Positions 1 to 6,212 of a stretch of DNA of 6,782 bases are shown in pieces. Location of the stretch: the NCBI GenBank assembly GCA_030042575.1, contig JASHZK010000258.1:1-6782 (forward strand), written 5' to 3'. A program made the position numbers and the translations under genes. Every line of letters begins with the position of its first letter. Position 1 is the stretch's first letter. The notes beneath the pieces are model-generated. The model was given only the letters and a program-made list of their open reading frames with translations. It searched no databases and had not been told where the DNA came from. This DNA is from Acidimicrobiales bacterium (GTDB taxonomy: Bacteria > Actinomycetota > Acidimicrobiia > Acidimicrobiales > UBA8190).

Positions 1-695
1 ACCGCCGTGCCTCCCAGAGCCAGCTCGTACAGCCCCGGCAGGCAGGCGTCGATGCGGTCGAGGTCGGCATCGAGCTGGGCCACGTACCCCGAGATCTCCT
101 GTCCCAAGGTGAGCGGCACGGCGTCCATGAGGTGGGTGCGGCCGATCTTGATCAGCTCGTCGAACTGCTCGGCTTTGGCATCGAGCGCGTCGCGCAGCGC
201 CCGTACCGAGGGTTCGAGCGCGTGGACGACCTGTTCGGCGGCAGCGATGTGCATCGCCGTAGGGAAGGTGTCGTTGGACGACTGCGACATGTTCACGTGG
301 TCGTTCGGGTGCACGGGGGACTTCGATCCCCGCTCGCCTCCGGCCAGTTCGATGGCCCGGTTGGCGATGACCTCGTTGGCGTTCATGTTGGTCTGGGTGC
401 CGCTACCGGTCTGCCAGATCGACAACGGGAATTCGCCGTCGAGGTCGCCGTCGGCCACCTGCCGGGCGGCCTCGATGATGAGCTCGGCCAGATCAGGATC
501 CAGCCGGCCCAGTTCGGCGTTGGCCCGGGCCGACGCCTCTTTGAGGACCCCCAGGGCCCGGATGACGGCCCGGGGCATGACGTCGTCGCCGATGGGGAAG
601 TGCACCAGCGACCGGGCCGTCTGGGCTCCCCAGTAGCGCTCGGCCGGCACCTCGATGGGTCCCATGGAGTCGGTCTCGATACGCGTGGCGCTCAC
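1..695 (-). CDS. fumC: Fumarate hydratase class II, N-terminal half (partial, cut by left edge)
   Basis: This gene encodes the class II (iron-independent) fumarase, which interconverts fumarate and L-malate in the cytoplasmic TCA cycle. The reverse strand reads open for 231 residues from a GTG at 693-695 to the window edge, about half of the usual 460-470. Visible family motifs are [16 protein letters not shown] (about residues 94-109), the [17 protein letters not shown] block (about 129-145) and [18 protein letters not shown] (about 183-200). His188 in GRTH corresponds to the catalytic-site His188 of E. coli FumC. The visible part ends in LALGGTA, another conserved stretch. The C-terminal catalytic Ser loop (GSSxMPxKxNP) lies outside the window. 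The start is supported by a purine-rich AGGAGAGGTGAG just upstream (699-710, reverse strand). The gene is divergent from ald. The aspartase/argininosuccinate lyase superfamily is the only alternative, and GSGTQTNMN favours fumarase. Confidence 0.96.
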   Translation of the reverse strand, partial: MSATRIETDSMGPIEVPAERYWGAQTARSLVHFPIGDDVMPRAVIRALGVLKEASARANAELGRLDPDLAELIIEAARQVADGDLDGEFPLSIWQTGSGTQTNMNANEVIANRAIELAGGERGSKSPVHPNDHVNMSQSSNDTFPTAMHIAAAEQVVHALEPSVRALRDALDAKAEQFDELIKIGRTHLMDAVPLTLGQEISGYVAQLDADLDRIDACLPGLYELALGGTA

Positions 696-751
696 GTACT
701 CACCTCTCCTCGCTCGGACCGCCGATCGTCCTCGGGTCGAGATCCGGGCGT

Positions 752-771
752 CGGACGCAACCGGACGCAAC
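752..771. repeat. Perfect tandem direct repeat, 2 x 10 bp (CGGACGCAAC)
   Basis: CGGACGCAAC occurs twice back to back at 752-761 and 762-771 in the fumC/ald divergent gap. The period is about one helical turn, so both copies face the same side of the DNA. If ald transcription starts at its GTG (813), the repeat covers about -61 to -42, where activators or Lrp/AsnC-type regulators often bind. The repeat is seen directly; its role as an operator is inference. Confidence 0.5.
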
Positions 772-778
772 AAGGCCC

Positions 779-812
779 AGGCTATCGCCCGCGCGGAAGA
801 TAGCCTCCGTCC
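779..812 (+). promoter_or_regulatory. Candidate symmetric promoter for leaderless ald (and possibly fumC)
   Basis: AGGCTATC (779-786) and GATAGCCT (799-806) form a perfect 8-bp inverted repeat with a 12-nt spacer. The right arm contains TAGCCT (801-806), which fits the TANNNT -10 pattern. Only 6 nt separate it from the ald GTG at 813, and there is no purine-rich Shine-Dalgarno in front of that GTG. This fits transcription starting at the start codon itself (leaderless mRNA, common in actinomycetes). By symmetry the left arm gives TAGCCT on the minus strand (784-779), which would give fumC a leader of roughly 75 nt. No good -35 hexamer is seen for either direction. The same palindrome could instead be a repressor site. 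Confidence 0.35.
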
Positions 813-1922
813 GTGATCGTGGGCGTGCCCTCCGAGGTCAAGCCGGGCGAGAACCGCGTGGCGGTGACGCCCGACGGTGTCCGGGAGCTCAGCGCCCACG
901 GGTTGCGGGTCCTGGTGGAAACCGGTGCCGGCGCGGGATCGTCGTTGACCGACGCCGACTTCGCCGGTGCCGGAGCCGAGCTGGTGGACACCGAGAGCGC
1001 CTGGGCCGCTGAGCTCGTCCTCAAGGTGAAAGAGCCACAGCCCGAGGAATTCGGCTTCCTTCGTGACGACCTCGTGCTCTTCACCTACCTGCACCTGGCT
1101 GCCTACCCGGCGGTGGCCGACGCCCTGTTGCAAGCCGAGACCACGGCCTTCGGCTACGAGACGGTGCGGAGCCCGTCTGGCTCGTTGCCTCTTCTCGCAC
1201 CCATGAGCGAAGTGGCAGGCCGGCTGGCCCCACAGGTCGGTGCCCACTTCCTGGAACGGGCCCAGGGGGGACGGGGTGTGCTCATGGGGGGTGCTCCCGG
1301 AGTGCGGCCGGCGCGGGTGGTGGTGGTCGGAGCGGGCACGGTGGGGCTCAACGCGGCGTGGATCGCCCAGGGCATGGAGGCCGAAGTGTTCCTCCTCGAC
1401 CGCGACCTCGACCGGCTGCGAGTGGTGGACCAGATCCACCGGGGCCGCATCATGACCCTGGCTTCCAGCCGGGCGGTGGTCGAACGATCGGTGGTGGACG
1501 CCGACCTGGTGATCGGGGCCGTACTGGTCCCCGGGGGACGGGCGCCGGTGGTGGTGACCGAGGAGATGGTGCGCCAGATGACCCCCGGGTCGGTCATCGT
1601 GGACGTGGCCGTCGACCAAGGAGGGTGCGTGGCCACCACGGTGGAGACGACCCACGACCACCCCGTGGTCGAGCACTACGGCGTGCTGCACTACGCGGTG
1701 GGCAACATGCCGGCCGCCGTCCCCCACACCTCGACCTACGCGCTCACCAACGCCACCCTCCCCTACGCCGTCACCTTGGCCGTCAACGGGGTGCGCGGCG
1801 CCCTCGAATCCGACACGGCGCTCTTGCCGGGGCTGGCCGTGGCGGGCGGCGAGCTCGTCAACGAGGCAACCGCCGAGGCCCTGGGGCGGCGCGCCGTCGA
1901 TCCCTTCACCGTGCTCGGCTAG
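813..1922 (+). CDS. ald: Alanine dehydrogenase (NAD+-dependent)
   Basis: This enzyme reversibly converts L-alanine to pyruvate and ammonium with NAD+, in the cytoplasm. It lets cells use alanine as a nitrogen or carbon source and can regenerate NAD+ by reductive amination when oxygen is scarce. The product is 369 residues, the normal family length (M. tuberculosis Ald is 371). It opens with the typical [20 protein letters not shown]. The active-site set of the M. tuberculosis enzyme (R15, K75, H96, D270) maps onto R15, K73 in KVKEPQ, H94 in TYLHLA and D268 in VDQGG. A Rossmann NAD-binding loop GAGTVG lies at 173-178, and the conserved [21 protein letters not shown] block at about 298-318. The GTG start has no Shine-Dalgarno but sits 6 nt after a -10-like hexamer. 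The last 17 bases overlap the convergent dprA end. Lysine-pathway relatives (saccharopine dehydrogenase) share the fold, but the DQGG and NMP motifs fix this as Ald. Confidence 0.97.
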   Translation: MIVGVPSEVKPGENRVAVTPDGVRELSAHGLRVLVETGAGAGSSLTDADFAGAGAELVDTESAWAAELVLKVKEPQPEEFGFLRDDLVLFTYLHLAAYPAVADALLQAETTAFGYETVRSPSGSLPLLAPMSEVAGRLAPQVGAHFLERAQGGRGVLMGGAPGVRPARVVVVGAGTVGLNAAWIAQGMEAEVFLLDRDLDRLRVVDQIHRGRIMTLASSRAVVERSVVDADLVIGAVLVPGGRAPVVVTEEMVRQMTPGSVIVDVAVDQGGCVATTVETTHDHPVVEHYGVLHYAVGNMPAAVPHTSTYALTNATLPYAVTLAVNGVRGALESDTALLPGLAVAGGELVNEATAEALGRRAVDPFTVLG

Positions 1923-3030
1923 AGGGGCCCGCTCGGGACCAGAACCCGGCCTCGCCCACGACCAGTCCGCTCGCCACCAGCTGCTCCAGGGCCAGCGCCA
2001 CCGTCGCCAGGCTGGCCCCGGTGCGCAGGACGAGCGCCTCGAGACCGACTGGGTCGTGCTCCAGGGCACCGAGCACGGCCGCCGCCAGCGGATCGAAGCC
2101 GGCGGCAGGGCTGTCGACGGGTGCGGCCACGATCGAGGGCGGCGCCGGCTTCCACCCGGTGAGACGAGCCAGCAGCTCGATGACATCGGCGCCGTGGCGC
2201 ACGCAGCGCGCTCCGGAGACCAACAGGGCGTTGGTGCCATCCGACGCCGGGCTGTTGAGCGAGCCGGGGACGGCCGCCACGGGGACGGCGCGGCGGCGGG
2301 CGGCGTCCACGGTGTGCAGCGCTCCGCCTGTGGCGTGGCACTCGACCACCACGACCACCCGGGCCAGCGTCGCCATGATCCGATTGCGCACGGCGAAGCG
2401 CCAGCGGGCGCTGACGGCCCCGGGCGGGAGCTCGGACAGCACGACACCGCCCTCGGCGATGCTCCGGCACAGCCGGCGCTGGGCGCGGGTGGTGGCGGCG
2501 TCGTGAGCGGCCCCGAGCACGGCCACGGCGCCGGCGCCGGCGTCGAGCGCGCCGGCCAGGGCGGCGCTGTCGACGCCCTCGGCCAGCCCGGAGACGACCG
2601 TCACCGAACGCTCCCCCAGAGCACGGCCGATGGCCCGGGCCACCAGCCGGCCGCCGCCCGTGGCACTGCGGGTGCCCACCGCGGCGACTCTGGGCTCCGC
2701 TTCCAGAGCCTGGGGGTTCCCTGCCAGGAAGATGACCGCAGGGGCCTCGCCGTCAGCCGCCAGGCTCGACGGGTAGTCGGCCGAGCCCAGCACCCGGACC
2801 GAGATGCCGGCCACCTCACAGCGGCGAGCCAGCTCTTCGGGGAGCCCCGGTCCGGCCCGGGCCAGAGCTCGCCGGTCGGGGTCCTCGGGGTGGTCACCCG
2901 CCATCAGCGCCTCCCAGGCCCGGCAGGCGCTCGAGCCGGCCAGGAGCCGGCGCAGTCGTGCCGGCGAGGTGCCCAGCCAGGCCAAGGCGGCGGCACAGGC
3001 CTCCTCCTCGGTGCAGGACCGACGATTCAC
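1906..3030 (-). CDS. dprA: DNA-processing protein DprA (Smf)
   Basis: DprA binds single-stranded DNA entering the cell during natural transformation and loads RecA onto it. In bacteria not known to be competent it is kept as a recombination accessory factor. The 374-residue product has a helical N-terminal SAM-like region (about 7-60) and then a Rossmann-like core (about 95-285). Core motifs are [13 protein letters not shown] (116-128), [13 protein letters not shown] (145-157), AVRNRIM (213-219), [19 protein letters not shown] (252-270) and [15 protein letters not shown] (273-287). A winged-helix-like C-terminus follows (about 312-365). Oddities: the usual GCGxDxxYPxxN loop reads [12 protein letters not shown] (173-184), lacking the Tyr-Pro and Asn, and FPxRNRI reads FAVRNRI. 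The start is the GTG at 3028-3030. It overlaps the comM stop as GTGA with no separate Shine-Dalgarno, indicating translational coupling; the longer in-frame extension lies inside comM. The stop overlaps the end of ald. Confidence 0.93.
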   Translation of the reverse strand: MNRRSCTEEEACAAALAWLGTSPARLRRLLAGSSACRAWEALMAGDHPEDPDRRALARAGPGLPEELARRCEVAGISVRVLGSADYPSSLAADGEAPAVIFLAGNPQALEAEPRVAAVGTRSATGGGRLVARAIGRALGERSVTVVSGLAEGVDSAALAGALDAGAGAVAVLGAAHDAATTRAQRRLCRSIAEGGVVLSELPPGAVSARWRFAVRNRIMATLARVVVVVECHATGGALHTVDAARRRAVPVAAVPGSLNSPASDGTNALLVSGARCVRHGADVIELLARLTGWKPAPPSIVAAPVDSPAAGFDPLAAAVLGALEHDPVGLEALVLRTGASLATVALALEQLVASGLVVGEAGFWSRAGPSSRAR

Positions 3031-4529
3031 CGGGCCACCAGCAGGTCCCGCGCCGCCCGCAGAGCCAGCGCCTCGGCGACATGGGCGTCGGTGATCGGTC
3101 CGGCCGGGTCCTGGAGATCGCCCAAGGTGCGGGCCACCCGCCACACCCGGTGCAGGCCCCGCGCCGAGAGGGTGCCGGCTCGCAGCCGGTCCTCGAGGAG
3201 CTTCGAAGCCGACGCCGACAGTGGACAGCGGCGGCGCAGGAGGTCGGCCCCCAGCTCGGCATTGACCCGCACCCCGCGGGTCTGCGCTCCGAGGCGGGCG
3301 GCCAGGACGCGGCCGGCCGCCACCGCGCTCGACTCACCCGACGAAGCGCCCATCAAGTCGCTCGGGTCGGGACGCGACAGGGCCACGGCCAGGTCGAATC
3401 GGTCGAGCAGCGGCCCCGACAGGCGCCGCTCGTGACGTCCCCGAGCCGCGTCGGTGCAGCGGCAACCACCCCGCACCCCCGCTTCGCCACACGGACAGGG
3501 GTTCATGGCTCCGACGAGGAGCACTCGGGCCGGTAGATCGGCGGACAGGCGGGCCCGGCGCACGCGCACCACCCCCTCTTCGAGCGGCTGGCGCAGGGCG
3601 TCGAGGACGGCGGCGGGAAACTCGGCCAGCTCGTCCAAGAAGAGCACGCCACAATGGGCCAGAGAGACCTCGCCCGGCCGCATCCAGGCGGTGCCCCCGC
3701 CGACGAGCGACACCTCGGTGGCCCCGTGGTGCGGAGCGCGATAGGGCGGGCGCGTGGCCAGGGCCCCGTCGGCCAGGGTCAGACCGGCCGCCGAGTGGAT
3801 GCGGGTGACCTCCAGGGCGTCGGACCGGCTGAGCGGCGGCAGCAGGCCGGGGAGCCTGGTGGCCAGCATCGTCTTGCCCGATCCCGGCGGGCCCACCAGG
3901 AGCAGGTGATGGCCACCGGCAGCTGCCACCTCCAGGGCTCTGCGCCCCACCACCTGGCCCCGCACGTCGGCCAGATCGGGCACCGCCACCGGGTCGGCCA
4001 CCCGAACTGGGGGGAGTTCCGGCCACGGGCGCAGCCCCCGCAGGGCCGCCACCACCTCACCCAGGGTGAAGGCGCCGCGGGCGTGAGGAGAGACCAGGCG
4101 GGCCTGGCCCACGCAGGCCACGGGCACGACCACCGGCCCCGGCCCCAGAGCGTCGACCATGGGCACGATCCCGGGAACCGGGCGCAGCGAGCCGTCGAGG
4201 CCGAGCTCACCGATGAACCCCGCACCGGCGAGGGACAGGTCGGCCAAGGCCTCGGTGGCCGCGAGCACGCCCAGGGCCACGGGGAGGTCGAGACCGGCGC
4301 CGCTCTTGCGCAGCCCCGACGGCGCCAGGTTGACGGTGATGCGCGACGACGGCCAGGCCAGCCCGCTCGAGAGCACGGCGGCGCGCACGCGGTCACGTGA
4401 CTCGCGGACGGCGGCGTCGGGCAGGCCGACCACCGTGAAAGAGGGGAGGCCGGAGGAGACGTGGACCTCCACCTCGACGCGGCGACCGTCCACCCCCTGC
4501 AGGGTGGCCGAGGAAACGGTGGCGAGCAC
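3027..4529 (-). CDS. comM: ComM/YifB family Mg-chelatase-like AAA+ ATPase
   Basis: ComM is a cytoplasmic AAA+ hexameric helicase that promotes branch migration while imported single-stranded DNA is integrated. The wider YifB family is often of unassigned function. The product is 500 residues, full length. The N-terminal Lon/ChlI-like domain (about 1-165) shows GLPSFTVVGLPDAAVRESRDRVRAA and ITVNLAPSGLRKSGAGLDLP. The Mg-chelatase ATPase core shows Walker A GPPGSGKT (213-220), Walker B GVLFLDE (294-300) and a sensor-1 stretch GAMNPCPCG (340-348). A CPC...CRC cysteine quartet (C345, C347, C356, C358) looks metal-binding. SGPLLDRFDL (371-380) follows, and the C-terminal domain carries SARGLHRVWRVARTLGDL (455-472). 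The GTG start has AAGGAG with a 5-nt spacer (4535-4540, reverse strand). It lies 110 bp downstream of the cupin gene and is coupled to dprA. In many genomes yraN and rnhB precede this gene; neither is seen here. Confidence 0.95.
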   Translation of the reverse strand: MLATVSSATLQGVDGRRVEVEVHVSSGLPSFTVVGLPDAAVRESRDRVRAAVLSSGLAWPSSRITVNLAPSGLRKSGAGLDLPVALGVLAATEALADLSLAGAGFIGELGLDGSLRPVPGIVPMVDALGPGPVVVPVACVGQARLVSPHARGAFTLGEVVAALRGLRPWPELPPVRVADPVAVPDLADVRGQVVGRRALEVAAAGGHHLLLVGPPGSGKTMLATRLPGLLPPLSRSDALEVTRIHSAAGLTLADGALATRPPYRAPHHGATEVSLVGGGTAWMRPGEVSLAHCGVLFLDELAEFPAAVLDALRQPLEEGVVRVRRARLSADLPARVLLVGAMNPCPCGEAGVRGGCRCTDAARGRHERRLSGPLLDRFDLAVALSRPDPSDLMGASSGESSAVAAGRVLAARLGAQTRGVRVNAELGADLLRRRCPLSASASKLLEDRLRAGTLSARGLHRVWRVARTLGDLQDPAGPITDAHVAEALALRAARDLLVAR

Positions 4530-4534
4530 AGCGA

Positions 4535-4540
4535 CTCCTT
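4535..4540 (-). promoter_or_regulatory. Ribosome binding site of comM
   Basis: The reverse strand reads AAGGAG followed by 5 nt (TCGCT) and the GTG at 4527-4529. It fixes the comM start and contrasts with dprA, which has no Shine-Dalgarno of its own and depends on the upstream gene. Confidence 0.75.
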
Positions 4541-4620
4541 CGCACAGGGTTGCCTCGCCGAGGATCCGGAGGAGGGCCGCTGGCTGCAGGCGCCGGCCGC
4601 ACGAGACGCCGATCGCACCC

Positions 4621-4647
4621 TAGAAGACGGCTGTGTCGTTCAGCCGT
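4621..4647 (-). terminator. Weak hairpin at the end of the cupin gene
   Basis: On the minus strand ACGGCTG (4647-4641) and CAGCCGT (4633-4627) form a perfect 7-bp stem with a 7-nt loop that spans the cupin stop codon. CTTCTA follows (4626-4621), a short pyrimidine run and not a true U-tract. It could be a weak terminator or an mRNA 3'-end stabiliser between the cupin and comM, which would separate their expression. Stem and loop are seen directly; termination is inference. Confidence 0.3.
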
Positions 4648-4900
4648 GCGCCTCGGCGCAGCGCACGCCATGGGGGCCGACCGTGGCGGAATGGGGAGTC
4701 CCGGGTTCGAGGACCAACCGCTCGCCGGCGCGGAGCTCCACGTCGCCATCGGGGACGTGGAACACGATCGAGCCGGACAGACAGCACAGGGTCTTGCGGT
4801 ACGGGTGGCTGTGGGTGGCGTAGCGGTCGCCGGGGCCGTTCGACCACGTGGTGGTGGAACGGCCGGCTGCGCCCATCTCGGCTAGGAAGTCCTGCGACAC
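4640..4900 (-). CDS. Small single-domain cupin protein
   Basis: This 86-residue protein is essentially one conserved cupin beta-barrel. Motif 1 shows GDRYATHSHPYRKTLCCLSG (24-43), with the metal-ligand pair H30 and H32. Motif 2 shows GERLVLEPGTPHSATVG (59-75), with PGTPH and H70. The motif-1 glutamate position is occupied by Lys36. The SGSIVFHVPDGDVEL stretch between the motifs is typical of small cupins. Such proteins may bind a metal and act as isomerases, dioxygenases or ligand sensors; nothing here fixes the substrate. The chosen GTG at 4900 has only a distant GAGAGG (about 14 nt upstream). An ATG eight codons in (4876) is an alternative that keeps the whole barrel. The gene is on the same strand as comM, 110 bp upstream of it, and divergent from the PAS gene. 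The family call is firm, the role unknown. Confidence 0.82.
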   Translation of the reverse strand: MSQDFLAEMGAAGRSTTTWSNGPGDRYATHSHPYRKTLCCLSGSIVFHVPDGDVELRAGERLVLEPGTPHSATVGPHGVRCAEAHG

Positions 4901-4950
4901 CCGCTGTCTGCCTACCTCTCAGCGAGGCGACCGGCCGTCGACGACCGTGC

Positions 4951-4973
4951 CGCTACGGTTGGCGAAGGTAGCG
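4951..4973. promoter_or_regulatory. Inverted repeat in the cupin/PAS divergent promoter region
   Basis: CGCTAC (4951-4956) and GTAGCG (4968-4973) are perfect 6-bp inverted arms around 11 nt, in the middle of the 149-bp divergent gap. The arms begin candidate -10 hexamers TACGGT (plus, 4954-4959) and TACCTT (minus, 4970-4965), which face each other. A second imperfect palindrome, CGG-NN-GTCGAC-NN-CCG, lies next to it at 4932-4947. A regulator binding here could control both genes. In DNA this GC-rich, short palindromes also arise by chance. Confidence 0.3.
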
Positions 4974-4980
4974 CCCCGAC

Positions 4981-5001
4981 GGCGGCTGGTGGGCAGCCGC
5001 C
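4981..5001 (+). promoter_or_regulatory. GC-rich hairpin in the leader of the PAS gene
   Basis: GGCGGCTG (4981-4988) and CAGCCGCC (4994-5001) form a perfect 8-bp stem with a GTGGG loop. The hairpin ends 48 nt before the PAS start codon. No U-run follows, so it is not a standard terminator. If transcription starts upstream it would be a stable 5' leader structure, possibly affecting mRNA stability or translation. Confidence 0.4.
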
Positions 5002-5035
5002 CGCCCGGGCCTGTCCACATGGTGTCGCCTCGATC

Positions 5036-5041
5036 AAGGAG
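5036..5041 (+). promoter_or_regulatory. Ribosome binding site supporting a TTG start
   Basis: AAGGAG lies 8 nt before the TTG at 5050-5052. The next in-frame ATG (5065) would be 23 nt away, too far. The TTG is therefore the likely start of the PAS protein. Confidence 0.7.
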
Positions 5042-5049
5042 CTTCCCCG

Positions 5050-5463
5050 TTGACCGTCGACGAGATGCCCTCCCTGGAGATTCCCGACGAGGTCAAGCAG
5101 GCCGTGCCGGAATACGACGCCGCCGAGACAGCGGTGGTGGTGGTGGACTTCCAAGGTGTCGTCCTCGGGCTGAACGGCCCGGCCCAAGAGCTCTTCGCCA
5201 TGGGATCCGACGACATCACCGGGGAATTCGTGGAGATGCTCGTCCCAGCCGAGCGGCGCTGGGGTCATCAGGCCTACCGACGCGGATACCAGGTCGAGCC
5301 CCGCGATCGCGAGATGGATCCCGGTCTCTACCCCGAGGCCGAAACGGCCGAAGGCGACCTGGTCCCCGTCCACGTCCGGCTCCAGCCGGTGCACGTGGGA
5401 AGCCGGCTCTACGTGGCCGCTCATGTGACACGGGACACCTCGACGAGGCCAGCCGAGGCCTAG
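5050..5463 (+). CDS. Stand-alone PAS-domain protein
   Basis: This 137-residue soluble protein consists of a short acidic N-terminus (1-24) and one PAS domain (about 25-130). The core reads AVVVVDFQGVVLGLNGPAQELFAM (28-51), then ITGEFVEMLVPAERRWGHQAYRRGY (56-80) and VPVHVRLQPVHVGSRLYVAAHVTRD (105-129). This matches the PAS/S-box pattern of N-terminal strands, an E-x-L-V-P-x-x helix region and a closing strand ending in RD(I/T). No kinase, GGDEF, EAL, HTH or other output domain follows, and no membrane segment or signal peptide is seen. It may sense a small ligand or redox state and signal by protein contact, but ligand and partner are unknown. The start is TTG with a good Shine-Dalgarno. It is divergent from the cupin and ends 13 nt from the convergent nucleosidase gene. 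Confidence is high for the fold and low for function. Confidence 0.85.
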   Translation: MTVDEMPSLEIPDEVKQAVPEYDAAETAVVVVDFQGVVLGLNGPAQELFAMGSDDITGEFVEMLVPAERRWGHQAYRRGYQVEPRDREMDPGLYPEAETAEGDLVPVHVRLQPVHVGSRLYVAAHVTRDTSTRPAEA

Positions 5464-5476
5464 CGGCGGCGATCCC

Positions 5477-6196
5477 TCAGAGGGTGGCGCAGCCCTCCAC
5501 CGTGACCCGGGCCGCCTTGCGGGCGGCGGCGCCCGAGTCACGGGCCAGCCGGGCCAGCGGCCCGATCCGCCAGGGCCGCCCCACCACGTAGCGCAGGGTG
5601 CGAACGGCGTCGATCGTGCCGTCCGACTCGAGCAGGTCGAACACCCCGTGGTCCAACAGGCCGTCTCGGGGCCGGTCGCTCACCACCCGGAAGACCGACC
5701 ACGGCCGGCCCCGGAGTTGGCACACCTCGGCCACGGCGGCGGTCTCCATGTCCAAGGCGACGACGCCCCGGTCGCTCAGCGCCTCCAGTCTCTCTTCGTC
5801 GAGGATCAGCTCGGCGGCCGTGGTGGCCACCACCCCGCAGGGCTCATGGTCGCCCAGCGTGGCCGGGGTGAAGCGCCGGCCCGTGGTGAGATCCTCCACC
5901 TCCGAAGGGGTGACGAGGTCGCCCACGGCGATGGCCGAACCGATCCCACCGGCTATCCCGCTCACCACCACATGGTCGAAGGAGGCTGCTCCGAGGAGGC
6001 GTTCGGTGGCGCGGCGGGCGGCCGACGGGCCCACGCCGATCATGGCCACGGTGAGCACGGCCCGACCAGCGCGTCCGATGAACACCGGCATGCCCCCCAT
6101 CCGGGAGCGCCCGACGGCGGCCATGGCCCTCACGACCGGGCGCCACTCCGAGCGCATGGGGGCCAGGACCAGAACCCGCCGAGGTGCACCGCCCAC
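5477..6196 (-). CDS. Nucleoside phosphorylase family protein, MTA/SAH nucleosidase-like
   Basis: This belongs to the PNP/UDP phosphorylase superfamily (family 1), which cleaves N-glycosidic bonds of purine nucleosides or methylthioadenosine/S-adenosylhomocysteine. The product is 239 residues (E. coli MTA/SAH nucleosidase is 232). Matches are VLVLAPMRSEWRPV (8-21), where E17 aligns with E12 of the E. coli enzyme, VVVSGIAGGIGSAIAVGDLVTPSEV (76-100), ALDMETAAVAEVC (147-159), where E151 aligns with E174, and FRVVSDRPRD (169-178), where D174 aligns with the catalytic D197. The catalytic acid set favours an adenosine/futalosine-type hydrolase, but specificity cannot be read: MTA/SAH nucleosidase, futalosine hydrolase (MqnB) and the hopanoid-associated phosphorylase group all remain possible. 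The GTG at 6194-6196 is preferred, with AGGA 5 nt upstream. The longer in-frame start at 6277 would overlap the upstream crotonase gene by 65 nt. It lies 16 nt downstream of that gene, probably in one operon. Confidence 0.85.
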   Translation of the reverse strand: MGGAPRRVLVLAPMRSEWRPVVRAMAAVGRSRMGGMPVFIGRAGRAVLTVAMIGVGPSAARRATERLLGAASFDHVVVSGIAGGIGSAIAVGDLVTPSEVEDLTTGRRFTPATLGDHEPCGVVATTAAELILDEERLEALSDRGVVALDMETAAVAEVCQLRGRPWSVFRVVSDRPRDGLLDHGVFDLLESDGTIDAVRTLRYVVGRPWRIGPLARLARDSGAAARKAARVTVEGCATL

Positions 6197-6212
6197 CGCT
6201 GTCCTGTGGATG

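Noticed and set aside
132..803. 223-codon plus-strand frame over fumC and the ald promoter region
   Set aside because: fumC on the minus strand is unambiguous through this stretch. This frame has no family motif and runs through the regulatory gap.
3031..3144. 38-codon N-terminal extension of dprA
   Set aside because: It lies wholly inside comM, has a low-complexity Gly/Arg/Pro sequence and lacks DprA similarity. The GTG in the GTGA overlap is the better start.
2056..3435. 459-codon open frame on the plus strand opposite dprA and comM
   Set aside because: It spans the end of one well-supported gene and the start of another on the opposite strand. The protein is low-complexity, rich in Gly, Arg, Ala and His, and has no recognisable domain. 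It is a GC-rich antisense shadow.
4675..4735. tRNA-like stretch with GGGTTCGAGGACC resembling a T-arm
   Set aside because: No acceptor stem, D-arm or anticodon arm can be paired around it, and the bases are explained by the cupin PGTPHSATVG motif on the other strand.
5446..5461. AGGCC/GGCCT hairpin at the end of the PAS gene as a terminator
   Set aside because: Only 5 bp, no U-run, and such stems are frequent by chance at this GC content.
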